Below are positions 27,948 through 37,441 of a stretch of DNA of 64,000 nucleotides, piece by piece. Source of the DNA: Acetobacter estunensis (GTDB lineage: Bacteria; Pseudomonadota; Alphaproteobacteria; Acetobacterales; Acetobacteraceae); the NCBI RefSeq assembly GCF_019083805.1, contig NZ_JAHRDV010000014.1, positions 20,102 through 84,101 on the forward strand, given 5' to 3'. The position numbers and the translations under genes are program-made. Positions within the stretch are counted from its first letter, which is position 1. Each line of letters opens with the position of its first letter. The notes beneath the pieces are model-generated. The model worked only from the letters and a program-made list of their open reading frames with translations, searched no databases and had not been told where the DNA came from.

Positions 27948-29866
27948 CGGGCAGCCCCGATGTCGGCCAGCACTTCCAGAACTGCATCCCCGTAACGTGT
28001 GAGCTTGGAGCCGCCCACGCCACGCACATCGCCCAACTGATCGAGTGTGTTGGGACATTCGAGCGCGATGTCGCGCAAAGTGGCGTCATGGAAAATGACA
28101 TAGGGCGGGATTTCCTGCTCCCGCGCCTCCGCCAGCCGCCATTTCTTGAGGGCAAGAAAGCGCTCGCGCGCCTCATCTGTCAGTTGATCCACAATCGAAT
28201 CGCCCTGACCGCCCGAGCGCGTTTCTTTCTCGGCGGCCATCGCGTCCTCGCGCAGCTCCACTTTCTCCTCATTACGCAGGATCGGACGCGCTACATCGCC
28301 ATTCAGACGAAGCCCCCCGTGCTCGTTGCCGGGCATGAGCGCGCCCCGCGCAATGAGCTGACGCATGACGCTTCGCCAGAAGTTCTCGCTGTGATCCTTG
28401 CCAATCCCCCACACGGACAACCGATCATGCCCCGCACGCGCGATATTGTCGGACAGTTTTGCCCGCAACACCGAGATGACATGAACCATTCCGTAGCGCT
28501 GACCTGTGCGATAGACCGCCGAGAGCACCTTGCGCGCCGCTTCGGTGCCGTCGAACGTCGGCACCGGCTGGAGACAGTTGTCGCAATGACCGCACGGCTC
28601 ACGCATCGTCTCCCCGAAGCACGCCAGCAGAGCGCGCGTGCGGCATGACGTGCTTTCAGTAAAGGCGATCATTGCCTCCAGCCGCGAACGCATGACCCGT
28701 TTTTCACTCTCCGGCGCGTTGGACTGGTCCAACCAGTACCGCGCGCGGCTCATGTCCTCGCCGCCATAGAGCAGCAGAACATCGGCGGGCAGGCCATCGC
28801 GGCCCGCGCGGCCGATCTGCTGATAATACGCCTCGGGTGAGGCTGGCATGTCCAGATGCACCACAGCCCGCACATCGGGCCGGTCGATCCCCATCCCGAA
28901 GGCGATGGTCGCCACCATTACGATCGGTTCGCCCGAACGGAAGCGATGAAGGGCCGCGCGCTTCTCCATTGGCGCAAGCCCGGCGTGAAAGGCGCAGGCG
29001 GGATAGCCTTTCTCGCGCAAAGACGCCGCGATGCGTTCCGTCCGGGCACGAGAACCGCAATACACGATGGAGGCATCGTCACGATGCCGATCCAGCACCT
29101 GCACAAGCTGCTTCATCTCGCCGCCCTTGGGACGAGCCGAGATCATCAGATTGGGGCGATGAAAACTGGCCGAAAGCACACGAGCTTCCGGCATGGCGAG
29201 AGCCGTAAGGATATCGTCGCGCGTGCGCGGATCCGCCGTGGCCGTGAGCGCTATGCGAGGGACGTCCGGGAAATGCTGCGGCAGGGTCTGAAGCGCGCGA
29301 TATTCCGGACGGAACTCATGTCCCCACGCCGAGATGCAGTGCGCTTCATCAATGGCGATGACCGAAATGGTCTGACGGGAGAGACGATCCAGCGTGCCGG
29401 GAGACAGCAGCCGTTCAGGCGAGACATAGAGCAGGTCGATCCGTCCCGCAAACAGATCGCTGCGAATACGACTGGCCTCATCTCCATCCAGTTCGGAATG
29501 AAGCGCGGCAGCATTGATGCCAAGCTGGCGCAACGCCGCCACCTGATCGTCCATCAGCGCGATCAGCGGGGAGACGACCAGTCCCATTCCGGCACGACAC
29601 AGGGCCGGAACCTGATAGCACACGCTCTTGCCGCCACCGGTGGGCATGAGAACAAGCGTGTCCTCCCCCGCCATGACGCGCTCGACTGCCTGTTCCTGAA
29701 GCCCCCGAAACGCCGGAAAGCCGAAGACGCGCACGAGAACCTCTGTCGGACTGAGTCCCACGAAACGATCCCGCTCGCTATCGGCTGCGGACGGGAACAT
29801 CTCATCGGGCGGTTCAAACGGAGGTGGCTCGTCCTCAGGAGAGAACGGAGGATCGTCTTCCAGCAT
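27944..29866 (-). CDS. recQ: ATP-dependent DNA helicase RecQ
   Basis: 640 residues from ATG 29866. An acidic Pro-rich N-terminus precedes the superfamily 2 helicase core: FRGLQEQAVERVMAGEDTL, Walker A LMPTGGGKSVCYQ, VVSPLIALMDDQ, Walker B IDEAHCISAWGHEFRPEYR and QIGRAGRDG. The RQC zinc motif shows CRTRALLACFGE then CGHCDNC. A C-terminal HRDC-like region ends the protein (LALKKWRLAEAREQEIPPYV). It acts in recombination repair. Its start lies just after the cydC stop and its end overlaps glpR. Confidence 0.94.
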   Translation of the reverse strand: MLEDDPPFSPEDEPPPFEPPDEMFPSAADSERDRFVGLSPTEVLVRVFGFPAFRGLQEQAVERVMAGEDTLVLMPTGGGKSVCYQVPALCRAGMGLVVSPLIALMDDQVAALRQLGINAAALHSELDGDEASRIRSDLFAGRIDLLYVSPERLLSPGTLDRLSRQTISVIAIDEAHCISAWGHEFRPEYRALQTLPQHFPDVPRIALTATADPRTRDDILTALAMPEARVLSASFHRPNLMISARPKGGEMKQLVQVLDRHRDDASIVYCGSRARTERIAASLREKGYPACAFHAGLAPMEKRAALHRFRSGEPIVMVATIAFGMGIDRPDVRAVVHLDMPASPEAYYQQIGRAGRDGLPADVLLLYGGEDMSRARYWLDQSNAPESEKRVMRSRLEAMIAFTESTSCRTRALLACFGETMREPCGHCDNCLQPVPTFDGTEAARKVLSAVYRTGQRYGMVHVISVLRAKLSDNIARAGHDRLSVWGIGKDHSENFWRSVMRQLIARGALMPGNEHGGLRLNGDVARPILRNEEKVELREDAMAAEKETRSGGQGDSIVDQLTDEARERFLALKKWRLAEAREQEIPPYVIFHDATLRDIALECPNTLDQLGDVRGVGGSKLTRYGDAVLEVLADIGAAR

Positions 29867-29873
29867 CACCGCA

Positions 29874-31568
29874 TCATGCCGTGGCGGCAGTCGCAACTCC
29901 ACCCGCAATGCGCCACACCCGATCAAGATGCTCCACACCTGTCAGGCGATGCGCGATCAGAATGACCGTACGACCTGTGGCCACGCGGTTGAGAGTGAGG
30001 AAGAAATCCTGCTCCGTCTGCGCATCGAGCCCCGTCGCGGGTTCATCGAGAACCAGTATGGGCGCGTCTGAAAGCAGCGTGCGAGCCAACGCGATGCGGC
30101 GTCCCTGACCGCCTGATACCTTCACGCCGCCCTCGCCCAGCCACGTATTGAGTCCGTCGGGCAGCGTGCGGACGAAATCGCCTATGGCCGCCTCATCCAG
30201 AGCCGTCCACAATGCCTCTTCACTCGCCTCCGGCGTACCGAGAAGAAGATTGTTGCGGATGGTGTCATCGAACAGATGAGTCGCCTGCGAGAGCCAAGCG
30301 ACATGTCTGCGCACCCACTCATCGGGGAGTGCCGCAATATCCACCCCTCCTAGCAGAATACGCCCCTTCTGGGGGTAAACCGCTTTGAGCAGAAGAGCGG
30401 CCAGCGTGGATTTGCCCGCTCCCGAAGGACCAAGCAACGCCACACGCGAGCCTACGGGAATATCGAGCGAGAAATCCTCGTAGACCCAAGGGCGATCCTC
30501 CCGCCAGCGGAAGCCGACATGATCGTAGAGGACATCGAAGGTCTGAGGCATGGTGGTGGCAGCCGGAACCGATTGGTGCGGCACCGGATGCTCATCCGCC
30601 ACAGCGACCACACGCTGGGCGGCCGCTCCCATGTTGCCCGCCAGCATGCCTGCGCGCGCAAGGCTTCCCGCCCCCTCGAACGCCGTGAGCGTCAGGAACA
30701 GCAGCCCCACGCCCGTGACCGGCGCGATGCGATCGAAACCGATACCGGCAATAGCGGCCAGCAACAGAAGAACGGCTGTCTGCGTGCAGAGCTGCGAAAC
30801 CCCACCCACCAGTGCGAGCCGGCGCGACTGATGTTTCTGGCGGGCAAGCAGCCGGTCATTGGCAAGGCTGACCCGGTCCAGCATGCGCGGCCCGGCACCG
30901 AAAACGCGAATTTCGCGCATGCCACTCACCAGATCGAGCACACTCACACGCAAAGCAGCCTGTGCATGGGCCAAGGCTGCGCCCTCGCGACGACTGAGAC
31001 GGGCTGCGGCCAGCGGCACGAAAAGAGCTGAAATGGCGAAGAGACAACCGATCAGGACGGCCAGCAGAGCGTTGGCTCGCGACAACGCCACCACAAGGAC
31101 AGGAAATGTGAGAATTGCTCCCGCCAGAGGCAGCAGAAGCCGAAGATAAAGCCCGTCCAGCGTCTCCACGTCATTGACGAGACGCGAGAGCAGATCGCCC
31201 GCCCGACGAAAGCCGAGCCCCGCCGCCGCACCTTTCGCCAGAGAGCGGAAAAACCACACACGCAGTGTCGCGAGTGCCCGGAACATCGCGTCATGGGCAT
31301 ACAACCGCTCGGCATAACGCAGCACGATACGGCTGACGCCGAAAACGCGCAGGGCCAGCGTCGTTACCACCGTCACGCCGATCACGGTTCCCGCGAAACG
31401 CAGACCCGCCCCACTCATGAGGGCCAGTCCGGCAATGACCGCCAGCAGCGACAGGACCAGTCCAACGATCAGACGTCCCGCATGAGGCTTCCACACCTTG
31501 ATGATGCGCATCAGGGCGGCGCGATCCGCCTTTTCCTGATCGGGGCGACGCGACAGGGACGAACTCAT
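29874..31568 (-). CDS. cydC: Thiol reductant ABC exporter subunit CydC
   Basis: 564 residues, a half-transporter with an N-terminal six-helix domain and a C-terminal ATPase. Walker A is LLGPSGAGKSTLAALLLK near 370, the signature VSGGQGRRIALARTL near 475 and Walker B APILVLDEPATGLD. With CydD it exports glutathione/cysteine to the periplasm and is needed for cytochrome bd and c-type cytochrome maturation. The start overlaps the cydD stop (ATGA), so the two are made together. cydAB are not in the window. Confidence 0.9.
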   Translation of the reverse strand: MSSSLSRRPDQEKADRAALMRIIKVWKPHAGRLIVGLVLSLLAVIAGLALMSGAGLRFAGTVIGVTVVTTLALRVFGVSRIVLRYAERLYAHDAMFRALATLRVWFFRSLAKGAAAGLGFRRAGDLLSRLVNDVETLDGLYLRLLLPLAGAILTFPVLVVALSRANALLAVLIGCLFAISALFVPLAAARLSRREGAALAHAQAALRVSVLDLVSGMREIRVFGAGPRMLDRVSLANDRLLARQKHQSRRLALVGGVSQLCTQTAVLLLLAAIAGIGFDRIAPVTGVGLLFLTLTAFEGAGSLARAGMLAGNMGAAAQRVVAVADEHPVPHQSVPAATTMPQTFDVLYDHVGFRWREDRPWVYEDFSLDIPVGSRVALLGPSGAGKSTLAALLLKAVYPQKGRILLGGVDIAALPDEWVRRHVAWLSQATHLFDDTIRNNLLLGTPEASEEALWTALDEAAIGDFVRTLPDGLNTWLGEGGVKVSGGQGRRIALARTLLSDAPILVLDEPATGLDAQTEQDFFLTLNRVATGRTVILIAHRLTGVEHLDRVWRIAGGVATAATA

Positions 31569-33286
31569 GCGCTCTCCTGACAGACGCTGACATGCCCATG
31601 CGAAAGATCCACACGACGCCCATGGAACATGTGCACGGCGGTGGAGTGGCTTGCGAGGATCACGGTGCGTCGGAGTGTGAGACGGATCAGGCTTTCAAAC
31701 ACGTCGGCTTCTGTCGTGGGGTCGAGATGCGCTGTCGGCTCATCCAGCAGCAGAATGGGGGCGTTGCGGAGATAGGCGCGCGCGATGGCGATGCGCTGGG
31801 CCTGGCCGCCTGAGAGACCGAAACCCCCTTCTCCGATCATGGTTTCCAGCCCATCGGGCAACACGTCGAGAAAGCGGTCCACGGCCGCTGCGTGTACAGC
31901 TGCCGCGAGTTCTTCCTCTGTTGCGTCCGGTCGGGCAAAGAGAATGTTCTCACGCAGCGAACCGGCAAACAGCACCGGTTTCTGGCCGATCCACGAAATC
32001 ATGCGCGAGAGTGCGTCCGGCACGATGGTCTGCATGTCCGCGCCATTGAAGGTGATGCGACCGGACTCCGGCTTCACGAAGCCCAGCAGCAGTTCCATGA
32101 TCGTGGACTTGCCCGAGCCGGAAGGCCCAGCAAGGATGAGCGTCTCTCCCGCAGGCGCCACGAAGGAGACGTGATCCAGCGCGGGGCCACGGGCTTCATC
32201 CCATGTGAAGGACACATTTTCGAACGCGATGGTTATGCCATGCGCTTCCACCGAGCGGACGGTCTGCCCTTGCGCCGGCTGCGGTGCCTCGGGAAGAGCT
32301 AGCACATCTTCCGCAGCGCCCTGCACGAGCGCGCGATCCTGATACGCCAGCGCAAGCGAGCGGAGAGGCGCGAAGAACTCCGGCACGATGAGCAACGCAA
32401 AAAGACTGTCCGTGACGAGGTTACGGAACGCAGCCGTGTCGCCGCCCTGCGCCATGAGCGCAGCGTGACGTCCATCCGTCAGCGCGATCAGGATCAATGC
32501 CACAACCATGGCGCAGTCGATGGAAGCCGATGAAAGAAACGCCACGCGCAGAATTTTCATCGTACGCTGCCGCAACTCGTCCGCGGCTACCTGAAGACGT
32601 ATCGCCTCGTCTTCCGTGCGCCCCGAGAGCACGATGGTGGCAATGCCCCGCACACGGTCCAGAAACCGCGCCTGAAGGCGGGTCATGGCAAGAAACTGAT
32701 TACGGGACGCCACAGCTGCCCCGATCCCGAACGCAGCCTGCGCGAAGGGCACCGCAGCCCCGCAAATACCCAAAATCAGGGCTGCATGAGGCTGCACACA
32801 CAAAGTAACAAGCAATAGACAGAACGGAACGGCAATCCACAGCACGGAGGCGGGTGCCCAACGGGTAAAATAACCGTCCAGAGATTCGATCCGGTCCACC
32901 ACGAGAGCAGCAAGCGCGCCACTATGGGCGTGACGCAGAATGGCTGGGCCGTTACCGACAAAGGTCGTCAACACTTCACGACGCAGACGGCTGCGGGCCA
33001 CGCGCCCCGCTCGCGCGCTCGCGGTCTCCCCGACAATTCCAAGAACAATCCGCACGCAGGCGGCCACCGCGAAACCGACCAGCGGCCAGGCCGAAGGCGC
33101 GCTCTGAGGCGCCTGCCCGATTAGACCGCTCAGCACCGGGCCAAGCAGACTGGCGATGCACCACATCTGAAACGCCCCGATCAGTCCTGTTGCCAACCCG
33201 ATCAGGATGGAAGGGCGGGCCGAACGCAGGCCCATACGCCGCTGCGCACCAGTCCAAGCTTTGATTGCCGCCTTGCTCTCACTCAT
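31565..33286 (-). CDS. cydD: Thiol reductant ABC exporter subunit CydD
   Basis: 573 residues, same architecture as CydC. Six membrane helices occupy about residues 20-310, followed by the ATPase with Walker A LAGPSGSGKSTIMELLLG, signature LSGGQAQRIAIARAYL, and Walker B APILLLDEPTAHLDPTTEAD. LVTDSLFALLIVPEFFAPLR in helix 6 is typical of CydD. It lies 51 bases downstream of the HisKA_2 kinase gene on the same strand and is coupled to cydC. Partner and role as for CydC. Confidence 0.92.
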   Translation of the reverse strand: MSESKAAIKAWTGAQRRMGLRSARPSILIGLATGLIGAFQMWCIASLLGPVLSGLIGQAPQSAPSAWPLVGFAVAACVRIVLGIVGETASARAGRVARSRLRREVLTTFVGNGPAILRHAHSGALAALVVDRIESLDGYFTRWAPASVLWIAVPFCLLLVTLCVQPHAALILGICGAAVPFAQAAFGIGAAVASRNQFLAMTRLQARFLDRVRGIATIVLSGRTEDEAIRLQVAADELRQRTMKILRVAFLSSASIDCAMVVALILIALTDGRHAALMAQGGDTAAFRNLVTDSLFALLIVPEFFAPLRSLALAYQDRALVQGAAEDVLALPEAPQPAQGQTVRSVEAHGITIAFENVSFTWDEARGPALDHVSFVAPAGETLILAGPSGSGKSTIMELLLGFVKPESGRITFNGADMQTIVPDALSRMISWIGQKPVLFAGSLRENILFARPDATEEELAAAVHAAAVDRFLDVLPDGLETMIGEGGFGLSGGQAQRIAIARAYLRNAPILLLDEPTAHLDPTTEADVFESLIRLTLRRTVILASHSTAVHMFHGRRVDLSHGHVSVCQESA

Positions 33287-33337
33287 GCCGCCCCTATACC
33301 TGACAGTCAGGACGGGAAACAGTGGGCAAGTCCGCGC

Positions 33338-35137
33338 TCAGTGTCCCACGCGGGACAAGGGAGAACTGCCGGACGCTGCTGTTTCGGGCGCATATCCGTC
33401 TCCGGAAGGCTCTTTTTCCTCGCCCATAGGGCACGTAATCACCCAGCGGCTGCCCTCTCCTTCTTCCATGGCCAATTGCCCGGACAACTGACGGGCAAAT
33501 CCACGAACGAGCTGAAGACCAAGTCCGACTCCTCCGCTCTCCTCTCCCAGACCTATCCCGTCATCTGCCACCTCTAGCCGCAGGCGATCTTCTTCCCGAG
33601 CAAGGGAAACCCTGATCGAGCCATAGCGGCCATCGGGGAAAGCATGCGCCAGCGCATTGGTGACCAGTTCGGAGACGATCAGCACGATGGGCGTAGCAAC
33701 ACCGGGCGAGAGAATCACCGGCTCCACATCAAGCTCAAGCGTCACGCGCGCGCGCACGTCATCGTCGGCAGACTGCATCATCTGCTCCCCCATTTCGGGG
33801 AGAAATTCGGCCATGTTGAGATTTTCGAGATCGCCTTCGACATAAAGATGGCGTTGCAGGATCGCCAGCGTCCGGACGCGTTCGCGCGCGCGCAACAGCG
33901 CGCTCCGCACATCGTCCTTGCCGGAGCGATTGCCCTGCAGGCTAAGCAACGACCCCACGATCTGGAGATTGTTTTTCACACGGTGATGGATTTCCGCGAT
34001 CAGCGCGCGCTGACGTTCCAGTGCATGACGCAATTCCGTTTCGCGACGGGCCAAACGGCGCGTCGCTGTCCCAAAAGTCCATGAAAGCTGGCGAAACTCG
34101 CGAGGCATGCCCGCACCGATAGCCGCATCGAAATATTCAGTTTTTTCCCACGTGCGAACCGCGTCCGTGAGTTGATGCAATGGACGGGTGACTAGTCTCC
34201 GCCCCACAATCATCACACCGAGCAATCCTGCCATCAGCAGAACGCTGACGAGCGCGATCCACCCTCCCAACATCTGAAGCGCTCTTGTTTCAGCAGGGAG
34301 CCTACGGGCAATCACGAGAAGGTTGACGATGCCCGCCGTCGGACCAAACGCATAGGATAGTTGATCGCGCGATTCCCACACCGGAATTCCGTCATGTGCC
34401 CGACTCTGTTGTGCCAGTTGTGCAACGAGATCGGCTTGGGGTTCCGGCCACTCGCAGCCGGAACACAAGGGTTGGGATTGTCCGTCCGCCAGAACGAACC
34501 ACGCAGACACATTGTCGAATACCGAGCTATTCCGGTCTCCGAGCGACGGGTTGCCCGCAAGGGAAGGAAAGTGCCAGTCAACCGGCTCGACAGCGACAAA
34601 ATAGGTCGGTCGTCCTTGCAGATCGAGATGACGCGCGGGCATCACGACACGAAGATAGGGGCGCCCACGCTCTGTCCAGAAACTGTTCTCGGGCGCCTCC
34701 GTGATATGGAGATCGCGCATCGCGCCCGGACACGCTTCGGCAGACGGAAAAGGATCAGGCTGGCTGTCGCGTATCCGACCTTCTCCGTCCACCATGGCGA
34801 GAAGGCAGTACCGCATGCCACTGGCAGACTGCGCAAGCCGGAGGAATCGCCATACCGATTCCATATCCACCGTTGTCTGATCGATCGTCCGCAGCATGTT
34901 TCGCGTGCGTTCGATATCTTGGGTGATGCGGCTGTCAATTTGCCAGAATGCTGCCGCCACCCGGCGATTCCCACTGTCCGCAAGGCGCTCGTAATCCTGC
35001 CAGATCAGCACTGTGCCCAACGCCGCGATCGGAAGAACCGAACCGAGGATGACACCGAGCATCCGACTACGCACGGAGTCGAGCAGATGCTCCGTTCCCG
35101 ATGAACGCAAACGGGCAATCGGCGTCCAGGACTTCAT
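33338..35137 (-). CDS. HisKA_2-family sensor histidine kinase (general stress type)
   Basis: 599 residues from ATG 35137; GTG 35191 is an alternative. Helix 1 (MLGVILGSVLPIAALGTVLI) and helix 2 (GGWIALVSVLLMAGLLGVMI) flank a periplasmic sensor of about 230 residues. A HAMP-like linker follows, then LIAEIHHRVKNNLQIVGSLL with the phospho-His of HisKA_2 kinases, and an ATPase with SELVTNALAHAF and DDGIGLG. Kinases of this class beside nepR/ecfG are usually PhyK-like and phosphorylate PhyR, though no phyR is seen here. The signal is unknown. Same strand as ecfG and nepR. Confidence 0.85.
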   Translation of the reverse strand: MKSWTPIARLRSSGTEHLLDSVRSRMLGVILGSVLPIAALGTVLIWQDYERLADSGNRRVAAAFWQIDSRITQDIERTRNMLRTIDQTTVDMESVWRFLRLAQSASGMRYCLLAMVDGEGRIRDSQPDPFPSAEACPGAMRDLHITEAPENSFWTERGRPYLRVVMPARHLDLQGRPTYFVAVEPVDWHFPSLAGNPSLGDRNSSVFDNVSAWFVLADGQSQPLCSGCEWPEPQADLVAQLAQQSRAHDGIPVWESRDQLSYAFGPTAGIVNLLVIARRLPAETRALQMLGGWIALVSVLLMAGLLGVMIVGRRLVTRPLHQLTDAVRTWEKTEYFDAAIGAGMPREFRQLSWTFGTATRRLARRETELRHALERQRALIAEIHHRVKNNLQIVGSLLSLQGNRSGKDDVRSALLRARERVRTLAILQRHLYVEGDLENLNMAEFLPEMGEQMMQSADDDVRARVTLELDVEPVILSPGVATPIVLIVSELVTNALAHAFPDGRYGSIRVSLAREEDRLRLEVADDGIGLGEESGGVGLGLQLVRGFARQLSGQLAMEEGEGSRWVITCPMGEEKEPSGDGYAPETAASGSSPLSRVGH

Positions 35138-35284
35138 TCCCTCAGGGCTCCGCCTCACCAGCAAAATACCGAGCACGCGTCCCGACAGCACACGAAAGAA
35201 TCCGGGCGCATGGACAGTAAAACGCGCGGGACGCGGCTCTCACCTGCACACGTCCCGTGGATGAAAGAGGCAACATCATCGACG

Positions 35285-35458
35285 TCAGGTGTCGTCGTCG
35301 CCATCTTCCAGTAGTTTCAGAAGATCCTCGGGAATCGGCTCATTGGCCACATCGTCGAAAAGCTGGTGCAGTCCTCTGCGCAACCAGATGTCGAATGCGT
35401 CGTCCTCTTGCCGGTCCTTCTTTCCTTTTGAACCCGATTTGCGGTTTCTGGCCGACAT
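35285..35458 (-). CDS. nepR: NepR-family anti-sigma factor
   Basis: 57 residues from ATG 35458; ATG 35524 would add 22. A basic N-terminus (SARNRKSGSKGKKDR) is followed by the NepR core FDIWLRRGLHQLFDDVANEP and IPEDLLKLLE, matching the family pattern LRxLYDDVVxEPVPxxxLxLL, then an acidic tail. NepR holds EcfG inactive until phosphorylated PhyR takes it away. It sits between ecfG and the sensor kinase, the classic alphaproteobacterial general stress layout. The start is uncertain; the family call is good. Confidence 0.82.
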   Translation of the reverse strand: MSARNRKSGSKGKKDRQEDDAFDIWLRRGLHQLFDDVANEPIPEDLLKLLEDGDDDT

Positions 35459-35599
35459 CGACAACCATCCCGGCAGACGTTCATGGACTTCCGGGCGCGA
35501 TGCCGGGAAACAGTGGCTACTCATATCACACCCCGGCGCAACTGTGCATTTCTCTCGCATCATCCATGACGCGAAAGAAATGCCGGAAAGGGAAAGGAG

Positions 35600-36178
35600 T
35601 CACACTCCCTTCCCAACTCCCTCACTCTTGCGGGCACCTGTCCGCTCCAGACGACGGCGCAGGGCTGCCGCCTCTTCACGCAGACGGTCGTCCTCAGGCA
35701 GTTCGCCCATCATCCATGCCTGCAACTGGCGCCGCGCACGGAATACGCGGCTCTTGGCCGTTCCCACAGCGCACCCACTTACTTCGGCAAGCTCTTGATA
35801 ACTCATACCTTGCAGGACAACGAGCACGAGCGCTTCGCGCTGATCACTCGGCAACTGGGCCAGTCCATGGGCCAGATCCTTGATCGCGAGACGGTCTTCA
35901 TGATCGGGCTTGGTGGCAAGGAGATCGCCTGGAAGAGTGTCGATGTCTGTCGTGGCACGGTGGCGACGCAGATCCGAAATAAAACGGTTCCGAAGGATGC
36001 GGTGCATCCAGGCTGCGAAATTTGTTCCGGGGATAAAGCTGTCGCGCGCCTTGAGCGCGTTGCAGACCGCATCCTGCACAAGATCTTCTGCCCGCGTGCG
36101 GTTACGGGTCAGTGCCAGTGCTTGCACACGCAGCTTGGGCAGGATGTCGATGAGCTGGTTCTGAAAGATATCAGCCAT
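35600..36178 (-). CDS. ecfG: EcfG-type general stress sigma factor
   Basis: 192 residues. Sigma region 2 reads LTRNRTRAEDLVQDAVCNAL and FAAWMHRILRNRFISDLRRH; region 4 reads LPSDQREALVLVVLQGMSYQ with EVSGCAVGTAKSRVFRARRQ. This is typical ECF15/EcfG. GAGGGG lies nine bases before the ATG. A basic extension of about 30 residues follows region 4. The gene has a likely EcfG promoter of its own about 80 bases upstream, giving positive feedback. It is followed by nepR and the kinase gene. It should direct the general stress regulon. Confidence 0.9.
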   Translation of the reverse strand: MADIFQNQLIDILPKLRVQALALTRNRTRAEDLVQDAVCNALKARDSFIPGTNFAAWMHRILRNRFISDLRRHRATTDIDTLPGDLLATKPDHEDRLAIKDLAHGLAQLPSDQREALVLVVLQGMSYQELAEVSGCAVGTAKSRVFRARRQLQAWMMGELPEDDRLREEAAALRRRLERTGARKSEGVGKGV

Positions 36179-36258
36179 GATTTTTTCCCCTCTTTTGCCT
36201 CATCCAATGAATGGGAGACCGCCGGGGTTGCATGACCGATGCCTTTTTCATTCACGAA

Positions 36259-36284
36259 AACGTGAGCGTCTTCGTTTCTCTTCC
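36259..36284 (-). promoter_or_regulatory. Likely EcfG-dependent promoter of ecfG
   Basis: On the minus strand GGAAG-N17-CGTT, one mismatch from the EcfG consensus GGAAC-N16/17-CGTT, ending 81 bases before the ecfG ATG. Position fits autoregulation. Confidence 0.6.
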
Positions 36285-36310
36285 CGCATTCCGTAGGGCA
36301 CCACAAACAA

Positions 36311-36350
36311 AAAAAGGCCCATGCTCACCTGAATGGAGCGGGGCCTTTTT
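36311..36350 (-). terminator. Rho-independent terminator after the 36373 lipoprotein gene
   Basis: AAAAAGGCCC and GGGCCTTTTT form a 10-base stem with a 20-base loop, 23 bases after the lipoprotein stop. It separates that gene from the ecfG promoter and could work in both directions. Confidence 0.75.
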
Positions 36351-36372
36351 ATCGCACTCAGACGGCAGTCGT

Positions 36373-36804
36373 TTACCGGCAGACACGCCGTGTGTTGTCA
36401 GAGGCAATATAAGTCTGGGTAGCCGGGTCGAAACACGCATTCTGCGTGCAGTCGCCACCCGTACGAGAAGGCTGTGGATAGAGCGCCTGCCCCATCGCAT
36501 TCGCTTCCTGCGCTGATGCGCCACACAGCGGTGTCGTCAACGGCGCAGACGGATCGTTGACCAGCTTCACGCCACTTGGCGGTGCGGACTCCGTCACCGT
36601 CCCCGGTGGAAAAACCTGCGGTGGAATGCGCCCCGGCGGATTGGCCGCCGTCACTCCCGCAGGCTGCTGGGCACAGGCGGCCAATGCAAAGGGAACGACA
36701 AAGCAGGCCGTTCGGACCGCGGCCCCTGCCCGCTTCGATACACTGCCCCGTGTTTTTCCAAACCGGCCTGACGAAGAAACCATCGATCCATCTGCCTCAG
36801 TCAT
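36373..36804 (-). CDS. Lipoprotein, function unknown
   Basis: 143 residues from ATG 36804; ATG 36783 gives a shorter leader. The signal has a basic n-region (SVSKRAGAAVR), a hydrophobic core ACFVVPFALAAC and lipobox LAAC at about residue 44. The mature part is Pro-rich (NPPGRIPPQVFPPG), then has four Cys: LCGASAQE, DCTQNACFDPAT and a C-terminal RRVCR. Paired cysteines suggest disulphides in the periplasm. I recognise no family. It follows secB on the same strand after 48 bases. Confidence 0.7.
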   Translation of the reverse strand: MTEADGSMVSSSGRFGKTRGSVSKRAGAAVRTACFVVPFALAACAQQPAGVTAANPPGRIPPQVFPPGTVTESAPPSGVKLVNDPSAPLTTPLCGASAQEANAMGQALYPQPSRTGGDCTQNACFDPATQTYIASDNTRRVCR

Positions 36805-36852
36805 TGATACGGCAAACAGATGGGGACGCTTATCGTCCCCATCCCCACAAGA

Positions 36853-37353
36853 TCAGGCGTGGCCAACGGTCTGCGACATCTCGGCACGACGGGCCTGCCA
36901 CAGCGCCACGAAATCGATGGGCTGCAGAACAACCGGCGGGAACCCGCCATCACGCGTGATGTCGCCGAGGATGTTGCGGGCGAACGGGAAAATCAGTCGC
37001 GGCACTTCGACCAGCAGCAGCGGCTCGACCAGTTCAGCCGGGGGCTCATTCAGCGTAACAACGGCGGCATAGGTCAACTCGGCAATGAATACCTTGCGAC
37101 CGGCAGGACCGCCTTCGGTCGCCGGAGCCTCGCTGGCCTCGGCCTTGAGCGTCAACGCCACTTCATAATGCGGCTGATCGTTCTGGAGGCGGTTGGCCTG
37201 CACATCGATATTGACGGAAATCTGGGGAGCCGCCGTCAGAGCCGTGAAAATTTCCGGACCATTGGGCACCTCGAAAGACAGATCCTTCGTGTACTGCAGG
37301 TTGATGGCAAGCGGCAGGGCCGGCGGAGCGGCCTGGGTCGTGCTGTCGGACAT
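36853..37353 (-). CDS. secB: Protein-export chaperone SecB
   Basis: 166 residues. SecB keeps preproteins unfolded and delivers them to SecA. Visible family text includes LPLAINLQYTKDLSFEVPNG near residue 14, VNIDVQANRL, YEVALTLKAEA and VEVPRLIFPFARNILGDIT near 115, followed by GGFPPVVLQPIDFVALW. A short insertion (SEAPATEGGPAGR) lies in the middle. The length is typical of alphaproteobacteria. The Tim44-like gene, another envelope transport factor, lies about 800 bases away in the opposite direction. Confidence 0.96.
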   Translation of the reverse strand: MSDSTTQAAPPALPLAINLQYTKDLSFEVPNGPEIFTALTAAPQISVNIDVQANRLQNDQPHYEVALTLKAEASEAPATEGGPAGRKVFIAELTYAAVVTLNEPPAELVEPLLLVEVPRLIFPFARNILGDITRDGGFPPVVLQPIDFVALWQARRAEMSQTVGHA

Positions 37354-37441
37354 GATTTACTCGGTTCTTTCGGGTTGGGGACACTCTAACGCCCTGAGTG
37401 TCCGCGGTAGCATGAGAGACCCACTTCGCCAACCGGAGCCC

